A stretch of DNA of 32,461 nucleotides from a virus: the IMG/VR virus record IMGVR_UViG_3300022602_000281, positions 1 to 32,461 of that record, one strand, 5' to 3'. Within the stretch, counting starts at the first letter, position 1. Each line of letters begins with the position of its first letter. The notes beneath the pieces are model-generated. The model was not told the DNA's origin. It saw only the letters and a program-made list of their open reading frames with translations, and ran no database searches. Positions 19,613-27,923 of this stretch are shown piece by piece. Made by a program: the position numbers and the translations under genes.

Positions 19613-19834
19613 TCATATATCCTTATCGTCTTCTTCGTCTGCGTGGTCAAAGAACCCTGAACCGTATTCATCATCCGACACTTTTGCTTTCAAAGCCTCC
19701 AGTTTCAGAGCACGGTCAATTATTTTGGTTTTGTCAGTTAGTGAAGCAGTTGGGTCAAGCATGGTAGAGGTTAGCAAGTCCGCAATGGCCTTCTCTAGTG
19801 CTGGGCTTATACCCTTGTCTTTCTTCTTGCTCAT
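19613..19834 (-). CDS. small acidic/helical protein after the HNH gene
   Basis: 73 residues from ATG 19834, which overlaps the HNH stop (ATGA); an ATG 12 bases upstream is inside the HNH gene. Basic N-terminus (MSKKKDKGISPALEKAIADL), central helices (LTDKTKIIDRALKLEALKAK) and a very acidic end (FFDHADEEDDKDI). Before the HNH insertion it probably overlapped the end of the basic gene at 20274-20501 in the same way. Function unknown. Confidence 0.6.
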   Translation of the reverse strand: MSKKKDKGISPALEKAIADLLTSTMLDPTASLTDKTKIIDRALKLEALKAKVSDDEYGSGFFDHADEEDDKDI

Positions 19835-20283
19835 CTGCAACCCCATCTACGTCTAGCTGCCTCTTCCCTGACCTGACGTGCTTGCTCAATGTCAGAAAAA
19901 ACTCCAAGATAAATTTCTTTGTTGTTGATTTTTATCCTGGCTCTCCATTTGTTTGATGCTTTATGAAAACTGACACCATTACAAGCTCTTTCAGTATTCC
20001 ATTGATTTTCTGATTGCGTTGCAGCCCTAAGATTCTCAATCTTGTTGTTTAAAGGATTCCTGTCAATGTGGTCTATTTGCTCTGGCAATTCTTTGCCATG
20101 CCATAACCAAATTAACCTATGCAAACGGTAAACTTTCTGGTTAAGTTTAAGTTGCATATAGCCTTTTGTGTCTCTGCTACCCGCAATAGTTCCTTTTTTT
20201 GAACGTCCTTTATTGACTTTCCAAATCAAGTTTCCATTGGAATAATCAAATAAACTTTGCAATGTTTCAGTGTTTACCGACAT
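19831..20283 (-). CDS. free-standing HNH homing endonuclease with AP2-type domain
   Basis: 150 residues from ATG 20283, which follows AGGAG; an ATG six bases upstream is in the same frame. HNH core: YRLHRLIWLWHGKE (52-65), IDHIDRNPLNN (70-80, catalytic His/Asp/Asn set) and IENLRAATQSEN. A C-terminal AP2-like DNA-binding domain begins CNGVSFHKASNKWRARI and ends YLGVFSDIEQA. The last nine residues AARRRWGCR repeat the C-terminus of the preceding gene. Typical selfish mobile gene that cuts endonuclease-free phage relatives and copies itself in. Confidence 0.88.
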   Translation of the reverse strand: MSVNTETLQSLFDYSNGNLIWKVNKGRSKKGTIAGSRDTKGYMQLKLNQKVYRLHRLIWLWHGKELPEQIDHIDRNPLNNKIENLRAATQSENQWNTERACNGVSFHKASNKWRARIKINNKEIYLGVFSDIEQARQVREEAARRRWGCR

Positions 20284-20501
20284 CCCCATCTCCTACGAGC
20301 TGCTTTTCCACGTTCTCCAGACCAGCTCTTAGACCTGGCGCAAAAGGATTTGTGGCGTGGGCCAGATTTCTGGGGCGCTTTCAAATTGCTTCCTGTGGCA
20401 CGGTTGTACTTAGCTCTGCCTTTAGCGGTGAGTCCACCACCAGCAGCAACAGATTGTTTCTCACCCCTGCCAACAGATAAATTAGGTTTTTTGTCGCTCA
20501 T
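20274..20501 (-). CDS. conserved basic small phage protein (GLTAKGRAKYNR type)
   Basis: 75 residues: LSVGRGEKQSVAAGGGLTAK, then GRAKYNRATGSNLKAPQ, then RHKSFCARSKSW and the C-terminus RGKAARRRWGCR. The GLTAKGRAKYNR-TGSNLKAP and SFCAR-motif combination marks a small family common in phage structural operons (I recall DUF6321), with the usual C-terminal basic-Trp-x-Cys ending. Function unknown. Its last ten codons overlap the HNH start and hold that gene's ribosome binding site. ATG 20501 overlaps the previous stop. Confidence 0.75.
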   Translation of the reverse strand: MSDKKPNLSVGRGEKQSVAAGGGLTAKGRAKYNRATGSNLKAPQKSGPRHKSFCARSKSWSGERGKAARRRWGCR

Positions 20502-20653
20502 CTTTTAGCCTTTCTTTTGGCTGATTTTTTGGGCTTACGAGCCGTTGACAAAGCGATAGCAATAATTTGCTTCCTGGGGCGACCGCCCTCTTTTGTGAGT
20601 TTGCTAATGTTTTCTGAAATGACTTCACGGCTTTTACCTTTCTTAAGGGGCAT
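20498..20653 (-). CDS. small Lys/Arg-rich protein
   Basis: 51 residues from ATG 20653, which follows GGAG; the longer frame from 20710 lies inside the preceding gene. MPLKKGKSREVISENISKLT is followed by EGGRPRKQIIAIALSTARKP and a KKSAKRKAKR tail. This pattern (KGKS..VIS.NI..L, GRP..QA.AIAL, basic tail) is widespread in phage late operons. Probably nucleic-acid-binding; role unknown. Confidence 0.7.
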   Translation of the reverse strand: MPLKKGKSREVISENISKLTKEGGRPRKQIIAIALSTARKPKKSAKRKAKR

Positions 20654-23210
20654 AATCTTTCTCCAGTTGCTTGACTTCAGATTGAATAAATCTAGGAGGT
20701 ATTTCTCCAAAATAACCTACTAAAGCGTTTCTCATTAGCTTTTGAGCCATTGTTGCTTTTAACTTTTGGTCAACAGGAGTCACTAAAACTTCTTGTAACT
20801 TGGCAGCCAACTTTGCAGAATCTTCTGCTTTTAATAAACCGTTTTCAACAAGTCTGTCACCGATGTATTTGAAATCGTTAATGACTGCATTGAGGTTTGC
20901 CCCTGTTGTGCCAATCTTGTCAGCAATAACCTGACTTAGAGCATTTGCAAACTTCTCTTGACCTTCAGGAGTTGATTGAATAATCTTAGCAACCTCTCCC
21001 AATTCTTTAGTGTTCTTAGAATTAACCAAGTCTTTAATACGGTCTGGACCAGATGTGTCACCAGCTGTAATGAGTTGTGCAGTCTTTTGAGATTCTGAGC
21101 GAATACCTTTTGCCTGTTCTAACAATGGCTTTTCTGCTTCTTTAGCTTGTTGTTCAGCCGTTTTGATTTGTTCACCCGCCAACTTTTTCTGACCTTTCAA
21201 ACCTTTGGCTTGAGCTTTAATTCTTTCAGAAGAAACCTTTTCAGCCTCTTTCGCAGCTTGGTCTTTAAGTCTTTTCGCTAATGTTTCAGCAGTGGTTGTT
21301 ACGCCACTAATCTCAGATATAGCTTTACCCGCAGCCTTTTCTCTAGCGCCCCCAAAACCTTCTGCACGAGACATGGTTCTAGCAGCTTGCTCAAGTTGTT
21401 GTTTTAACTGAGGGAATTGTGTTAACCAGTCTCTGTTAGTCTCACTCTTTAAAAAGTTTTCCACATCTTTTGCAGAAGCATTTTCTAACTTACTTGCTAT
21501 GTAACCACGAGCAATGTTTTCTGCCTTTGTTGCGTCACCACCTAAAAGAGTTACAAGGTCTTTAACACCTGTCTCTGATTTAAAGAACTTGCTACCCAGT
21601 GTTGCAGGGTCGTGAGCAAATCTTCCCATGTCAAATTCTTCTTTACCAACAATAGCTTCACCGAGCTTAGTCTTAAACAAGTTAAGCGGTTGTGAGTCTT
21701 GTCTGTATTGTTCTAAGAATTTAGAAAACTTAGGCGAAAATTCTTTCTGAATGTTCTCAACAGCATCCGCTAACTTACCAGCTTGTTGTTGACTAATAGC
21801 ATCAAAACCTTCTGCGGGTAAACCATAAGCTCTATCCCGCAAGAATCTACGCAACTTTTCTAAACCTTCAAAACTAATATCAGGCTCGTTAGCATTATCT
21901 AATTTAGGGTTTAGAGCTTGTCTAACCTTCATTAGTTGATTGCGAATGGTATCTACAGGGGCATTAGACAAACCTGTTTGAGGGTTGTTTAAAGCCTCAA
22001 TTATTTGAGTTTCTGCTTGTTGAAATGCTTTTGTATTCTTAACTCGCTTGCCTTCTGCCTCAGCTTTTAAAGCATCACCAAAAGCCTCACCCTTATTCTT
22101 TTCTGCATTTGTCGCTCTTGTTTCTTTTAACTTTTCAAAAGCAGGAGCAACAGATTCACGAATAGAAGTTCCTGTTTGTGTGGGCGTTTGAGCAGCTCCA
22201 ACCGCAGTTAATTCTTTACGGGCTTCATCTTTGGCTTGTTGACTTCTTGTTGTCAACTTACCAGCCTTTTGCCTTAAATCTAATGCTTTTTGTTTAGACT
22301 CAGCTAACACTCTATTAGCTTCATCTTGACCTCTTTGCAACGCTGATTGAGCATCTGCTTCAGCAATCTGACGAATGGCAGGGCTTTGAGATAAAGCGCT
22401 TTGACGAATACGTTGAGCTTTCTCTTGAGCTTGTTTAATAAGATTTTCAGATTGTAACCTTGCCTGGTCTTCTAATTGTTTAGCTTGTTGCTCACCAGTC
22501 AATTCAACTTTTGCTGCTCCAGTTTTAAGCATATCTGCTATTTCTTTTTGAGCATCTAAACTAGATTTGCCACCACGAATGTCATTTACTTTTTGAGCAA
22601 TAAAATCTTTTTGAGCTTGAGTTAAATTTTCTGGTTTTACATTTTGTTCTGCTAATAGTTCTCCAACAGTCTTTGCTGTTCCCATTCCAGGAACGCCAAT
22701 ACGACCCAATAAAGAACCAACAACTCTACCCGTTTTTGTTCCTAAATATTCAATAGGAACAGGACCTAAAGTAGCTCCTAAAAGTCTAGCTGTTTCAGCA
22801 GTAACACCTGGTCCGTATTTAGCTTCTACAGCTTGTCCTGCTCCTTCTCCTGCTGCTCCGCTAATTAAACCTCCTACAGCTCCAGGAAGCCTAGCTCCTT
22901 CCATTGCTTCTCCACCAGCCATTAAAGCGCCACCAATCAATGACGCCCCCCTGCCTACAGGCCCTGGGAAACCGCCTCCAACAGACTCCAAAGCGCCTCC
23001 CGTAGCCATCATCATTTCAGGAGCAAATATACCGTATATTCCTCCTGTCAAAGATTCTTTTCCTACAGAGCCAAGACGTTCTCCAACAGTGGGTTTTTTT
23101 TCAAATGTGTCGGTTTTTTGAAAATCAAAAGGTTTAGCCGTTGATGGGTCAAAACCTCCTTTTAAAGAAGTTTCTTCTATTGGCTTGGCTGTTGTAGGGT
23201 CAAAAGGCAT
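20643..23210 (-). CDS. large internal virion / DNA-ejection protein candidate
   Basis: 855 residues. The N-terminal 45 residues contain two copies of a DPxTAKP element. A Gly/Ala-rich hydrophobic zone (about 55-170, IFAPEMMMATGGALESVGGG) could insert into membranes. About 190-330 is a long Gln/Lys/Ala-rich coiled coil, and a second charged coiled coil lies at about 625-720. No enzyme motif is visible. Its size, composition and position after the fibres and before lysis genes match podoviral ejection proteins that form the trans-envelope conduit. ATG overlaps the previous stop (TAATG). Confidence 0.6.
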   Translation of the reverse strand: MPFDPTTAKPIEETSLKGGFDPSTAKPFDFQKTDTFEKKPTVGERLGSVGKESLTGGIYGIFAPEMMMATGGALESVGGGFPGPVGRGASLIGGALMAGGEAMEGARLPGAVGGLISGAAGEGAGQAVEAKYGPGVTAETARLLGATLGPVPIEYLGTKTGRVVGSLLGRIGVPGMGTAKTVGELLAEQNVKPENLTQAQKDFIAQKVNDIRGGKSSLDAQKEIADMLKTGAAKVELTGEQQAKQLEDQARLQSENLIKQAQEKAQRIRQSALSQSPAIRQIAEADAQSALQRGQDEANRVLAESKQKALDLRQKAGKLTTRSQQAKDEARKELTAVGAAQTPTQTGTSIRESVAPAFEKLKETRATNAEKNKGEAFGDALKAEAEGKRVKNTKAFQQAETQIIEALNNPQTGLSNAPVDTIRNQLMKVRQALNPKLDNANEPDISFEGLEKLRRFLRDRAYGLPAEGFDAISQQQAGKLADAVENIQKEFSPKFSKFLEQYRQDSQPLNLFKTKLGEAIVGKEEFDMGRFAHDPATLGSKFFKSETGVKDLVTLLGGDATKAENIARGYIASKLENASAKDVENFLKSETNRDWLTQFPQLKQQLEQAARTMSRAEGFGGAREKAAGKAISEISGVTTTAETLAKRLKDQAAKEAEKVSSERIKAQAKGLKGQKKLAGEQIKTAEQQAKEAEKPLLEQAKGIRSESQKTAQLITAGDTSGPDRIKDLVNSKNTKELGEVAKIIQSTPEGQEKFANALSQVIADKIGTTGANLNAVINDFKYIGDRLVENGLLKAEDSAKLAAKLQEVLVTPVDQKLKATMAQKLMRNALVGYFGEIPPRFIQSEVKQLEKDYAP

Positions 23211-24835
23211 TATTTAACCTCCTCATATTCTTTTGGATTTTTAGGGTTTACATAAGCCTTGTTTCCATTAGCATCTGTGTGCAAAACCCATCCTTTTGAA
23301 TTTGTTTTTTCAACAGAATCTTTAGTCCCACTAATTGCTTTTTGAACATCATCAACAGTAAATGGAACAACTTTGCGAACACTTTCCATTGCTTTATTTG
23401 CTTTTTCTCTCATTTCTGGAGTAGCTCCTGGATAAGTTTGTAAGTTGTCCGTAAGAATTTCAAACTCTTGTCTAACCCTAGCTAAAAATATTGTTGCATT
23501 TTTAGGGTCATCACCAGATTGCGGAACTTGTTCTTTATATCTATCAATAGCTGCTTTTGCAGAACTATTTGCATAACCACCGCCCAAAGCTCTAGCCATA
23601 TTAAAATCAAGACCACTAATAAGCTGTTGATAAGCCCTTGCATCAACGTCTGTAACATTTCTTGCAAAAGTATTTGTCAATGAAGAATACAAAGAATCAC
23701 CAGACTTACCAGTCATTCCCGCAAACGTTCCTAACATTGTATTTGGATTGTTGTTTGCCACATTAACAATATCTGCTGCAGCCTGAGTCATGCCTTCAAT
23801 TTGATTTGCTGCATATCTAGCGTTAATACTTCCTGCACTGGCAGCTTTAGGCTGAACTCCTGGCGTTAAAAGTTTTGACATATCAATACCTTCAGGAGCA
23901 GCAACAACTTGAATGTCATTTGGATTGTGCGGGTTAATAAATACAACGTGCTTACCATCTGGGGTAACAGTTGCTTTATAGTTTGTCTTCAACATTCGGT
24001 CTAAAACCGCCTGTCTTTCCCTAGAATCTAAAACTTCACCTTGGTGTGTTTCTACGGCTTTATTGTGTCTTTCCGCTTCAGCAGCTTTTGTTTTCTCAAT
24101 TTCTAATTTTTGTTTTTCAATAGCAAATTGATTAAGTTTTATTTGTAACTCTGCGTTTTTAGATTGCATATTTTCTAATGATTTTGCATACTCAACGCTT
24201 TTCGGTATTCCAAATTTATGAATGTATTCTTTAAATGCTTGACCGCCATATTTCAATGCAGCTTCTTCTGCTTGATTAATAGCTAATTCTTTGTTAACAG
24301 AAGCAGTTTTTTCCGCTTGAGTTAATTCATATTTAAGACCTTCTACAGCTTTTGCCAAGGCTTTTTGGTTTTCTTCAAAAATGTCTTTTTGCTGTTTATA
24401 AACATCCATATTGCCTTTTTGATAGCCTTCTAGCATACCATTTTGGGCAGATAAAGCAGCCTGAGCAGAACCTTTAGCGCCACCACCAATAGCAAATCCA
24501 ATAATATTTGTTAAAGCAAAAATAGTTCCTAAATCACCAGCCGTTTGTTGAGTGGGAATAAATGGTTTTGCTTCTTCTTTGACGTATTCATCAAATTTAT
24601 TTTTTAATTCAGTAGGCTCTCTTTCTTGAGCGTATTGTTGAATTGCTTTTGTTTTTCCTTCAGAAAGCATTGATTCTTGGTCACGCTTAACACTTTCTTG
24701 ATATTGTTTAAATGCTTCTTGCTCTTGTTCTGCTTGCAATACGCCTTTTTGAGGGCTAGTAAGTCCTTTGACTTCAGGAGTTAAAACATCTGTTGGTTTT
24801 TCAATAAGTGGATTTGAAGCTAATACGTCAGCCAT
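23210..24835 (-). CDS. internal virion / ejection protein candidate, coiled coil
   Basis: 541 residues. A charged Gln/Glu/Lys-rich N-terminus (about 30-90) is followed by a hydrophobic Gly/Ala stretch (about 100-130, LGTIFALTNIIGFAIGGGAK) and a long coiled coil (about 130-270, with KQKLEIEKTKAAEAERHNKA). A beta-containing C-terminal half carries HVVFINPHNPNDIQVV, and the end has the parallel NKAYVNPKNPKEYEEVK. ATG 24835 follows AAGGAG. Part of a block of three long candidate ejection proteins. No catalytic motif seen. Confidence 0.6.
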   Translation of the reverse strand: MADVLASNPLIEKPTDVLTPEVKGLTSPQKGVLQAEQEQEAFKQYQESVKRDQESMLSEGKTKAIQQYAQEREPTELKNKFDEYVKEEAKPFIPTQQTAGDLGTIFALTNIIGFAIGGGAKGSAQAALSAQNGMLEGYQKGNMDVYKQQKDIFEENQKALAKAVEGLKYELTQAEKTASVNKELAINQAEEAALKYGGQAFKEYIHKFGIPKSVEYAKSLENMQSKNAELQIKLNQFAIEKQKLEIEKTKAAEAERHNKAVETHQGEVLDSRERQAVLDRMLKTNYKATVTPDGKHVVFINPHNPNDIQVVAAPEGIDMSKLLTPGVQPKAASAGSINARYAANQIEGMTQAAADIVNVANNNPNTMLGTFAGMTGKSGDSLYSSLTNTFARNVTDVDARAYQQLISGLDFNMARALGGGYANSSAKAAIDRYKEQVPQSGDDPKNATIFLARVRQEFEILTDNLQTYPGATPEMREKANKAMESVRKVVPFTVDDVQKAISGTKDSVEKTNSKGWVLHTDANGNKAYVNPKNPKEYEEVK

Positions 24836-24837
24836 GT

Positions 24838-25896
24838 CTACTCCTTCGGTGTTGTTACAGTAACTGTAGGCTGTTGCTGAGGCAATCCAGCAGCTCCTGC
24901 AACCGTTCTAGCGATGTTCTGAGCATAGCTAGAAGTAAGTTGATTGATATATTGGTCAGCTTGGATGCCAGTTTGAATAGCGCCTTGAGCAATCTTGTCG
25001 CCAACGCCTTGCAACTGAATACCCATGTTCATCTGGTTAGCCAACAAACTGTTAGTTAATGTAGCAATCTGGTTCGCTGCCTGAGCTGCGCCTACACCAC
25101 CTCTAGCCTCAGCACCTTGTGCTAACTGTGCACGTGCAGCCTGTAGAGTCTGCTGGTTAGCAGGAGTGAGCTGACCTTGGTTAGCCAACTGTTGTAATTG
25201 TTGACCTTGTTGTTGATAAGGTGCAGCCATAGCTTGCAACTGTTGTTTAGCTTGAGCTGCATCATTTTGAGCTTTTCTAACTGCGTTAGCGCCTAGCAAA
25301 GATTGAACACCACCAATACCTAATGCAGCAGAAGTCTTTGGGTCTAATCCTGTTACAGCCGATTTAGCCTTTTCAAACAAAGACTGTTCAGGCGCTTGAG
25401 GCTGAGGAGCGGGAGTTTCTGTAGCAGGACCTTGGAAGATGTTGGGGACACCAGCCGATTGAGCTGCTAGGTTTTCTTGAGCAATTTCAGATTTTCTGAA
25501 GTCTGCTTGAGGAGTTTTAGACGCATCAATAGATGGAGTAATTCCTTGTTGCTGAACAGGAGCATTTAAATAAACATCTCCAGCCGTTGTAGCAGGAGGC
25601 AGTTCTGTTGGCGTTCCAGACGAAGGTGTAGAAACAGGAGAAGAAACTGCCTCAGAAGTGATAGGAGCTGGTTCGGTAGCAGGAGATGCCCCAGATATTT
25701 GTAAACTATCTTCTAGCTCGTAAGACGGAATACCCTCTGGAGTAATACGCCCAGAACCACCTTTGCGTTTAAGTAACGCAGCTTCTTCTTCATTGATGAA
25801 GGCAAGTTTGTGCCCAGGAGGAGCTTTTGCTTGAAGCAATTTAGCAATCTGGCGAACATCTCCGCCCATGCCTGTCATTTTTCTAATTGCACTCAT
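24838..25896 (-). CDS. Ala/Gln-rich virion protein candidate
   Basis: 352 residues. N-terminal 50 residues include KLLQAKAPPGHKLAFINEEE, followed by a long Pro/Thr/Ala-rich linker (about 60-180). A helical Ala/Gln-rich region (about 190-330) has repeated QQ, AQ and QL runs (QLQAMAAPYQQQGQQLQQLA). Low complexity with helical propensity suits an internal virion protein. ATG overlaps the previous stop (ATGA). Function inferred only from composition and location. Confidence 0.55.
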   Translation of the reverse strand: MSAIRKMTGMGGDVRQIAKLLQAKAPPGHKLAFINEEEAALLKRKGGSGRITPEGIPSYELEDSLQISGASPATEPAPITSEAVSSPVSTPSSGTPTELPPATTAGDVYLNAPVQQQGITPSIDASKTPQADFRKSEIAQENLAAQSAGVPNIFQGPATETPAPQPQAPEQSLFEKAKSAVTGLDPKTSAALGIGGVQSLLGANAVRKAQNDAAQAKQQLQAMAAPYQQQGQQLQQLANQGQLTPANQQTLQAARAQLAQGAEARGGVGAAQAANQIATLTNSLLANQMNMGIQLQGVGDKIAQGAIQTGIQADQYINQLTSSYAQNIARTVAGAAGLPQQQPTVTVTTPKE

Positions 25897-26969
25897 ACGT
25901 TTAAGCCTTCCTTCAATGATGTATATTTATCGCCCCATGCCAACTCTGGTGCTTTACCCGTGCTAGGGTCTAGCTCAGTACCGCCAGGTGAACCTCCTGT
26001 TGTAGAAGACGTTGTACCTGTCGTACCTCCAGATGCGCCTACTCCAGTTGTGCTTGCGCTTATAGAACCTAAGCCTGTTGACTTAGGAGATAATGCTGTT
26101 CCTAATCCAAATCCAAAAACAGATTGCAAAGCAGATTGAGTTTCCTTGGACAGTCCTGGAGTTGTTTGTGGCTCAGACAAGAGTGTATCTGTTGGCTTGG
26201 CTTGAGTAAACCCGTAATCAATGCCCCCAGGCGTAAACACTTCGGGTGACAAAGTGTACTGTATACCTGTGTTTAAAGGGACAAACTCTCCCGTTGTTGG
26301 GTTTGTGTAGCCTCCGCTGTATTCTTGACCGCCATATCCTGCCAACTGGTCTAGGGTTGTAATACCTCCAGGCAATTTTAAAGACTGATTACCCGCAATA
26401 GGCTGTGAAGGAGTATCTAAAGAGTTGACAGCAGGAAGATTTGATGTGGGTTCTGTTAAGCTCGTGTTTGCCATTGGACCAGGAGACAACGCAGAAGATA
26501 TGCCTTGTGCTCCAGCAGTAGCTCCTCCCGATATCACTCCCCCTGTTAAAGCAGCTTTACCAACATCTTGTCCTGTTAAAGCAGCTTGCGTAGCTCCTCC
26601 CGCAGCTCCTCCTGCAGCAGCAGCAATAGGATTTACGCTTCCAGGGGCAGCTCCAGATATTGGTGTTGGTCCAACTTCAGGAGCAACTAAACTTGTAACT
26701 TCAGCCCCAACCCCTGCACTGGCAGCAGCCGTTGCTATCTGGTTTACATTTCCACCGTTAGCGGCTTCTACCGCAGCAGAAGATATAGCAGCAGTTGCAG
26801 GAGCGCCAATAGTTGTTGATAAAGCAGCCCCTTCTGGTCCAAGTGCGTAGGTTAGCGCTACTGTTTCTATGACTGGCAAAGGGTTGTTGATAATAGCTTG
26901 ACCAATGTCGCCCACAGCATTGACTGCTTTTGTTACGTCATTAGCAGCACTTTGAACAGCGTTACTCAT
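25893..26969 (-). CDS. Gly/Ala-rich virion protein candidate
   Basis: 358 residues. The first half is almost entirely Ala, Gly, Val, Pro and Ser (for example AAAGGAAGGATQAALTGQDV, about 115-134) with membrane-compatible stretches. The second half is Thr/Gly/Ser/Pro-rich with YSGGYTNPTTGEFVPLNTGI in the centre. No charged catalytic cluster. It may be an ejected membrane-active protein or a structural linker. ATG overlaps the previous stop (TAATG). Confidence 0.55.
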   Translation of the reverse strand: MSNAVQSAANDVTKAVNAVGDIGQAIINNPLPVIETVALTYALGPEGAALSTTIGAPATAAISSAAVEAANGGNVNQIATAAASAGVGAEVTSLVAPEVGPTPISGAAPGSVNPIAAAAGGAAGGATQAALTGQDVGKAALTGGVISGGATAGAQGISSALSPGPMANTSLTEPTSNLPAVNSLDTPSQPIAGNQSLKLPGGITTLDQLAGYGGQEYSGGYTNPTTGEFVPLNTGIQYTLSPEVFTPGGIDYGFTQAKPTDTLLSEPQTTPGLSKETQSALQSVFGFGLGTALSPKSTGLGSISASTTGVGASGGTTGTTSSTTGGSPGGTELDPSTGKAPELAWGDKYTSLKEGLNV

Positions 26970-27349
26970 TAGACCTCCACCACAACAGACATTTGACCAC
27001 CAGGCATAGGTTGTAATTTGTATTGCAATCCCGCCATCTTGAGAACCCTCTCTATTTGCGGGTTAGCCATGTGAAATCTTCCTTGATGAAACTTAGAAAT
27101 TTTCATGGCTTTTGCAAAATCTTTTACATCTTTTACTAGCTCTTGTGGAGTAGCAGCCGTATCCATAGCAACGTCAGCAACACCGTTACCTTTGTTGTAA
27201 TAAGAAAACAAAGTATTTCCAGACCTCATAACTCTAAATTTAGGGTCTGTTTGGACAAGATGAGCCATTGCTCCATGAACTTTTTTAGGGTCTTGACCGC
27301 TTCGAGCCAGGCTCTTTGCCAAAATATCTTGTGTGCTCATCTTAGCCAT
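26969..27349 (-). CDS. conserved small virion-operon protein
   Basis: 126 residues from ATG 27349, which overlaps the previous stop; the longer upstream frame lies inside that gene. MAKMSTQDILAKSLARSGQD, then MRSGNTLFSYYNKGNGVADV, then ELVKDVKDFAKAMKISKF and NPQIERVLKMAGLQYKLQP. An alternating alpha/beta pattern suggests a compact fold, faintly like acetyltransferase-type folds, but no catalytic residues can be named. It recurs next to ejection-protein genes in related phages. Confidence 0.65.
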   Translation of the reverse strand: MAKMSTQDILAKSLARSGQDPKKVHGAMAHLVQTDPKFRVMRSGNTLFSYYNKGNGVADVAMDTAATPQELVKDVKDFAKAMKISKFHQGRFHMANPQIERVLKMAGLQYKLQPMPGGQMSVVVEV

Positions 27350-27690
27350 TACACAACTCCTAATGCTTGCGCTATCTGTTGATGAATGTCTTGGTGTACA
27401 CCTAGCCAATCATAAAAATCATCTTCAACGTTAAAGTCAGCATCTAACAACTGAAACGGGTTATCCAGGCTAAGAATAGTCGCTAAAGACTCGTGCATTT
27501 GATTGTGTAGAAGTAGCCAGTCATCAATGTTAGACGGGTCTATGTCTCCAATAGGGTAGAAAGGTGTAGCAACTCCTCTGCTATTGAGTGTTTCAAAAAA
27601 TAACTGGTGTTGCAAATAGTTTTCAAACGAGAACCTACCGAGACCTTGGACATCCCCAAATTCTACGTAGGCTAAGTCGTCTTGATTGAT
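27349..27690 (-). CDS. conserved small virion-operon protein; probable non-canonical start
   Basis: 113 residues if started at the ATC at 27690, which has AGGG seven bases upstream and lies just past the preceding stop. The canonical alternative is TTG 27615, giving 88 residues without a good ribosome binding site. The upstream part INQDDLAYVEFGDVQGLGRF reads as conserved coding sequence, continuing into LQHQLFFETL. Downstream are PIGDIDPSNIDDWLLLHNQM and DFNVEDDFYDWLGVHQDIHQ. An acidic, His/Trp-rich helical protein; function unknown. Confidence 0.6.
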   Translation of the reverse strand: MNQDDLAYVEFGDVQGLGRFSFENYLQHQLFFETLNSRGVATPFYPIGDIDPSNIDDWLLLHNQMHESLATILSLDNPFQLLDADFNVEDDFYDWLGVHQDIHQQIAQALGVV

Positions 27691-27694
27691 AGAT

Positions 27695-27922
27695 TTACCC
27701 TGCCTTATCTGCTTTGTTATCTAATTTGTTAAAAATCTGTTTACAAATATCTTTAATCTCGTCAATATCTCTGTGATAGTCTTCTTTTGTAACATAATCT
27801 TTTGGCATATCACGAACATCTGCGTCCAAACGTTCTATAGCTTTGGTTATGTTGTTTAGTACCCATCCAGAAAGAAATCCTGCAATCGTTACGACAATAT
27901 CAAATAGTTGTTGTAATTCCAT
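27695..27922 (-). CDS. small membrane-anchored helical protein
   Basis: 75 residues: MELQQLFDIVVTIAGFLSGW (one hydrophobic span, about 6-22), then VLNNITKAIERLDADVRDMP and a charged helix KEDYHRDIDEIKDICKQIFNKLDNKADK. This is a recurrent small protein of phage tail/lysis regions, reminiscent of spanin- or tail-associated membrane proteins, but its role is not established. ATG 27922 is one base downstream of the fibre gene stop. Confidence 0.7.
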   Translation of the reverse strand: MELQQLFDIVVTIAGFLSGWVLNNITKAIERLDADVRDMPKDYVTKEDYHRDIDEIKDICKQIFNKLDNKADKAG

Positions 27923-27923
27923 G

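Noticed and set aside
19387-19674. Minus-strand 95-residue open frame
   Set aside because: It overlaps the two-span membrane protein gene almost fully, lacks a good ribosome binding site and has no coherent composition; the 19344-19577 frame has both.
25810-26850. Plus-strand frames opposite the Gly/Ala-rich virion genes
   Set aside because: Antisense shadows of GC-rich repetitive codons, with no ribosome binding sites or recognisable domains.
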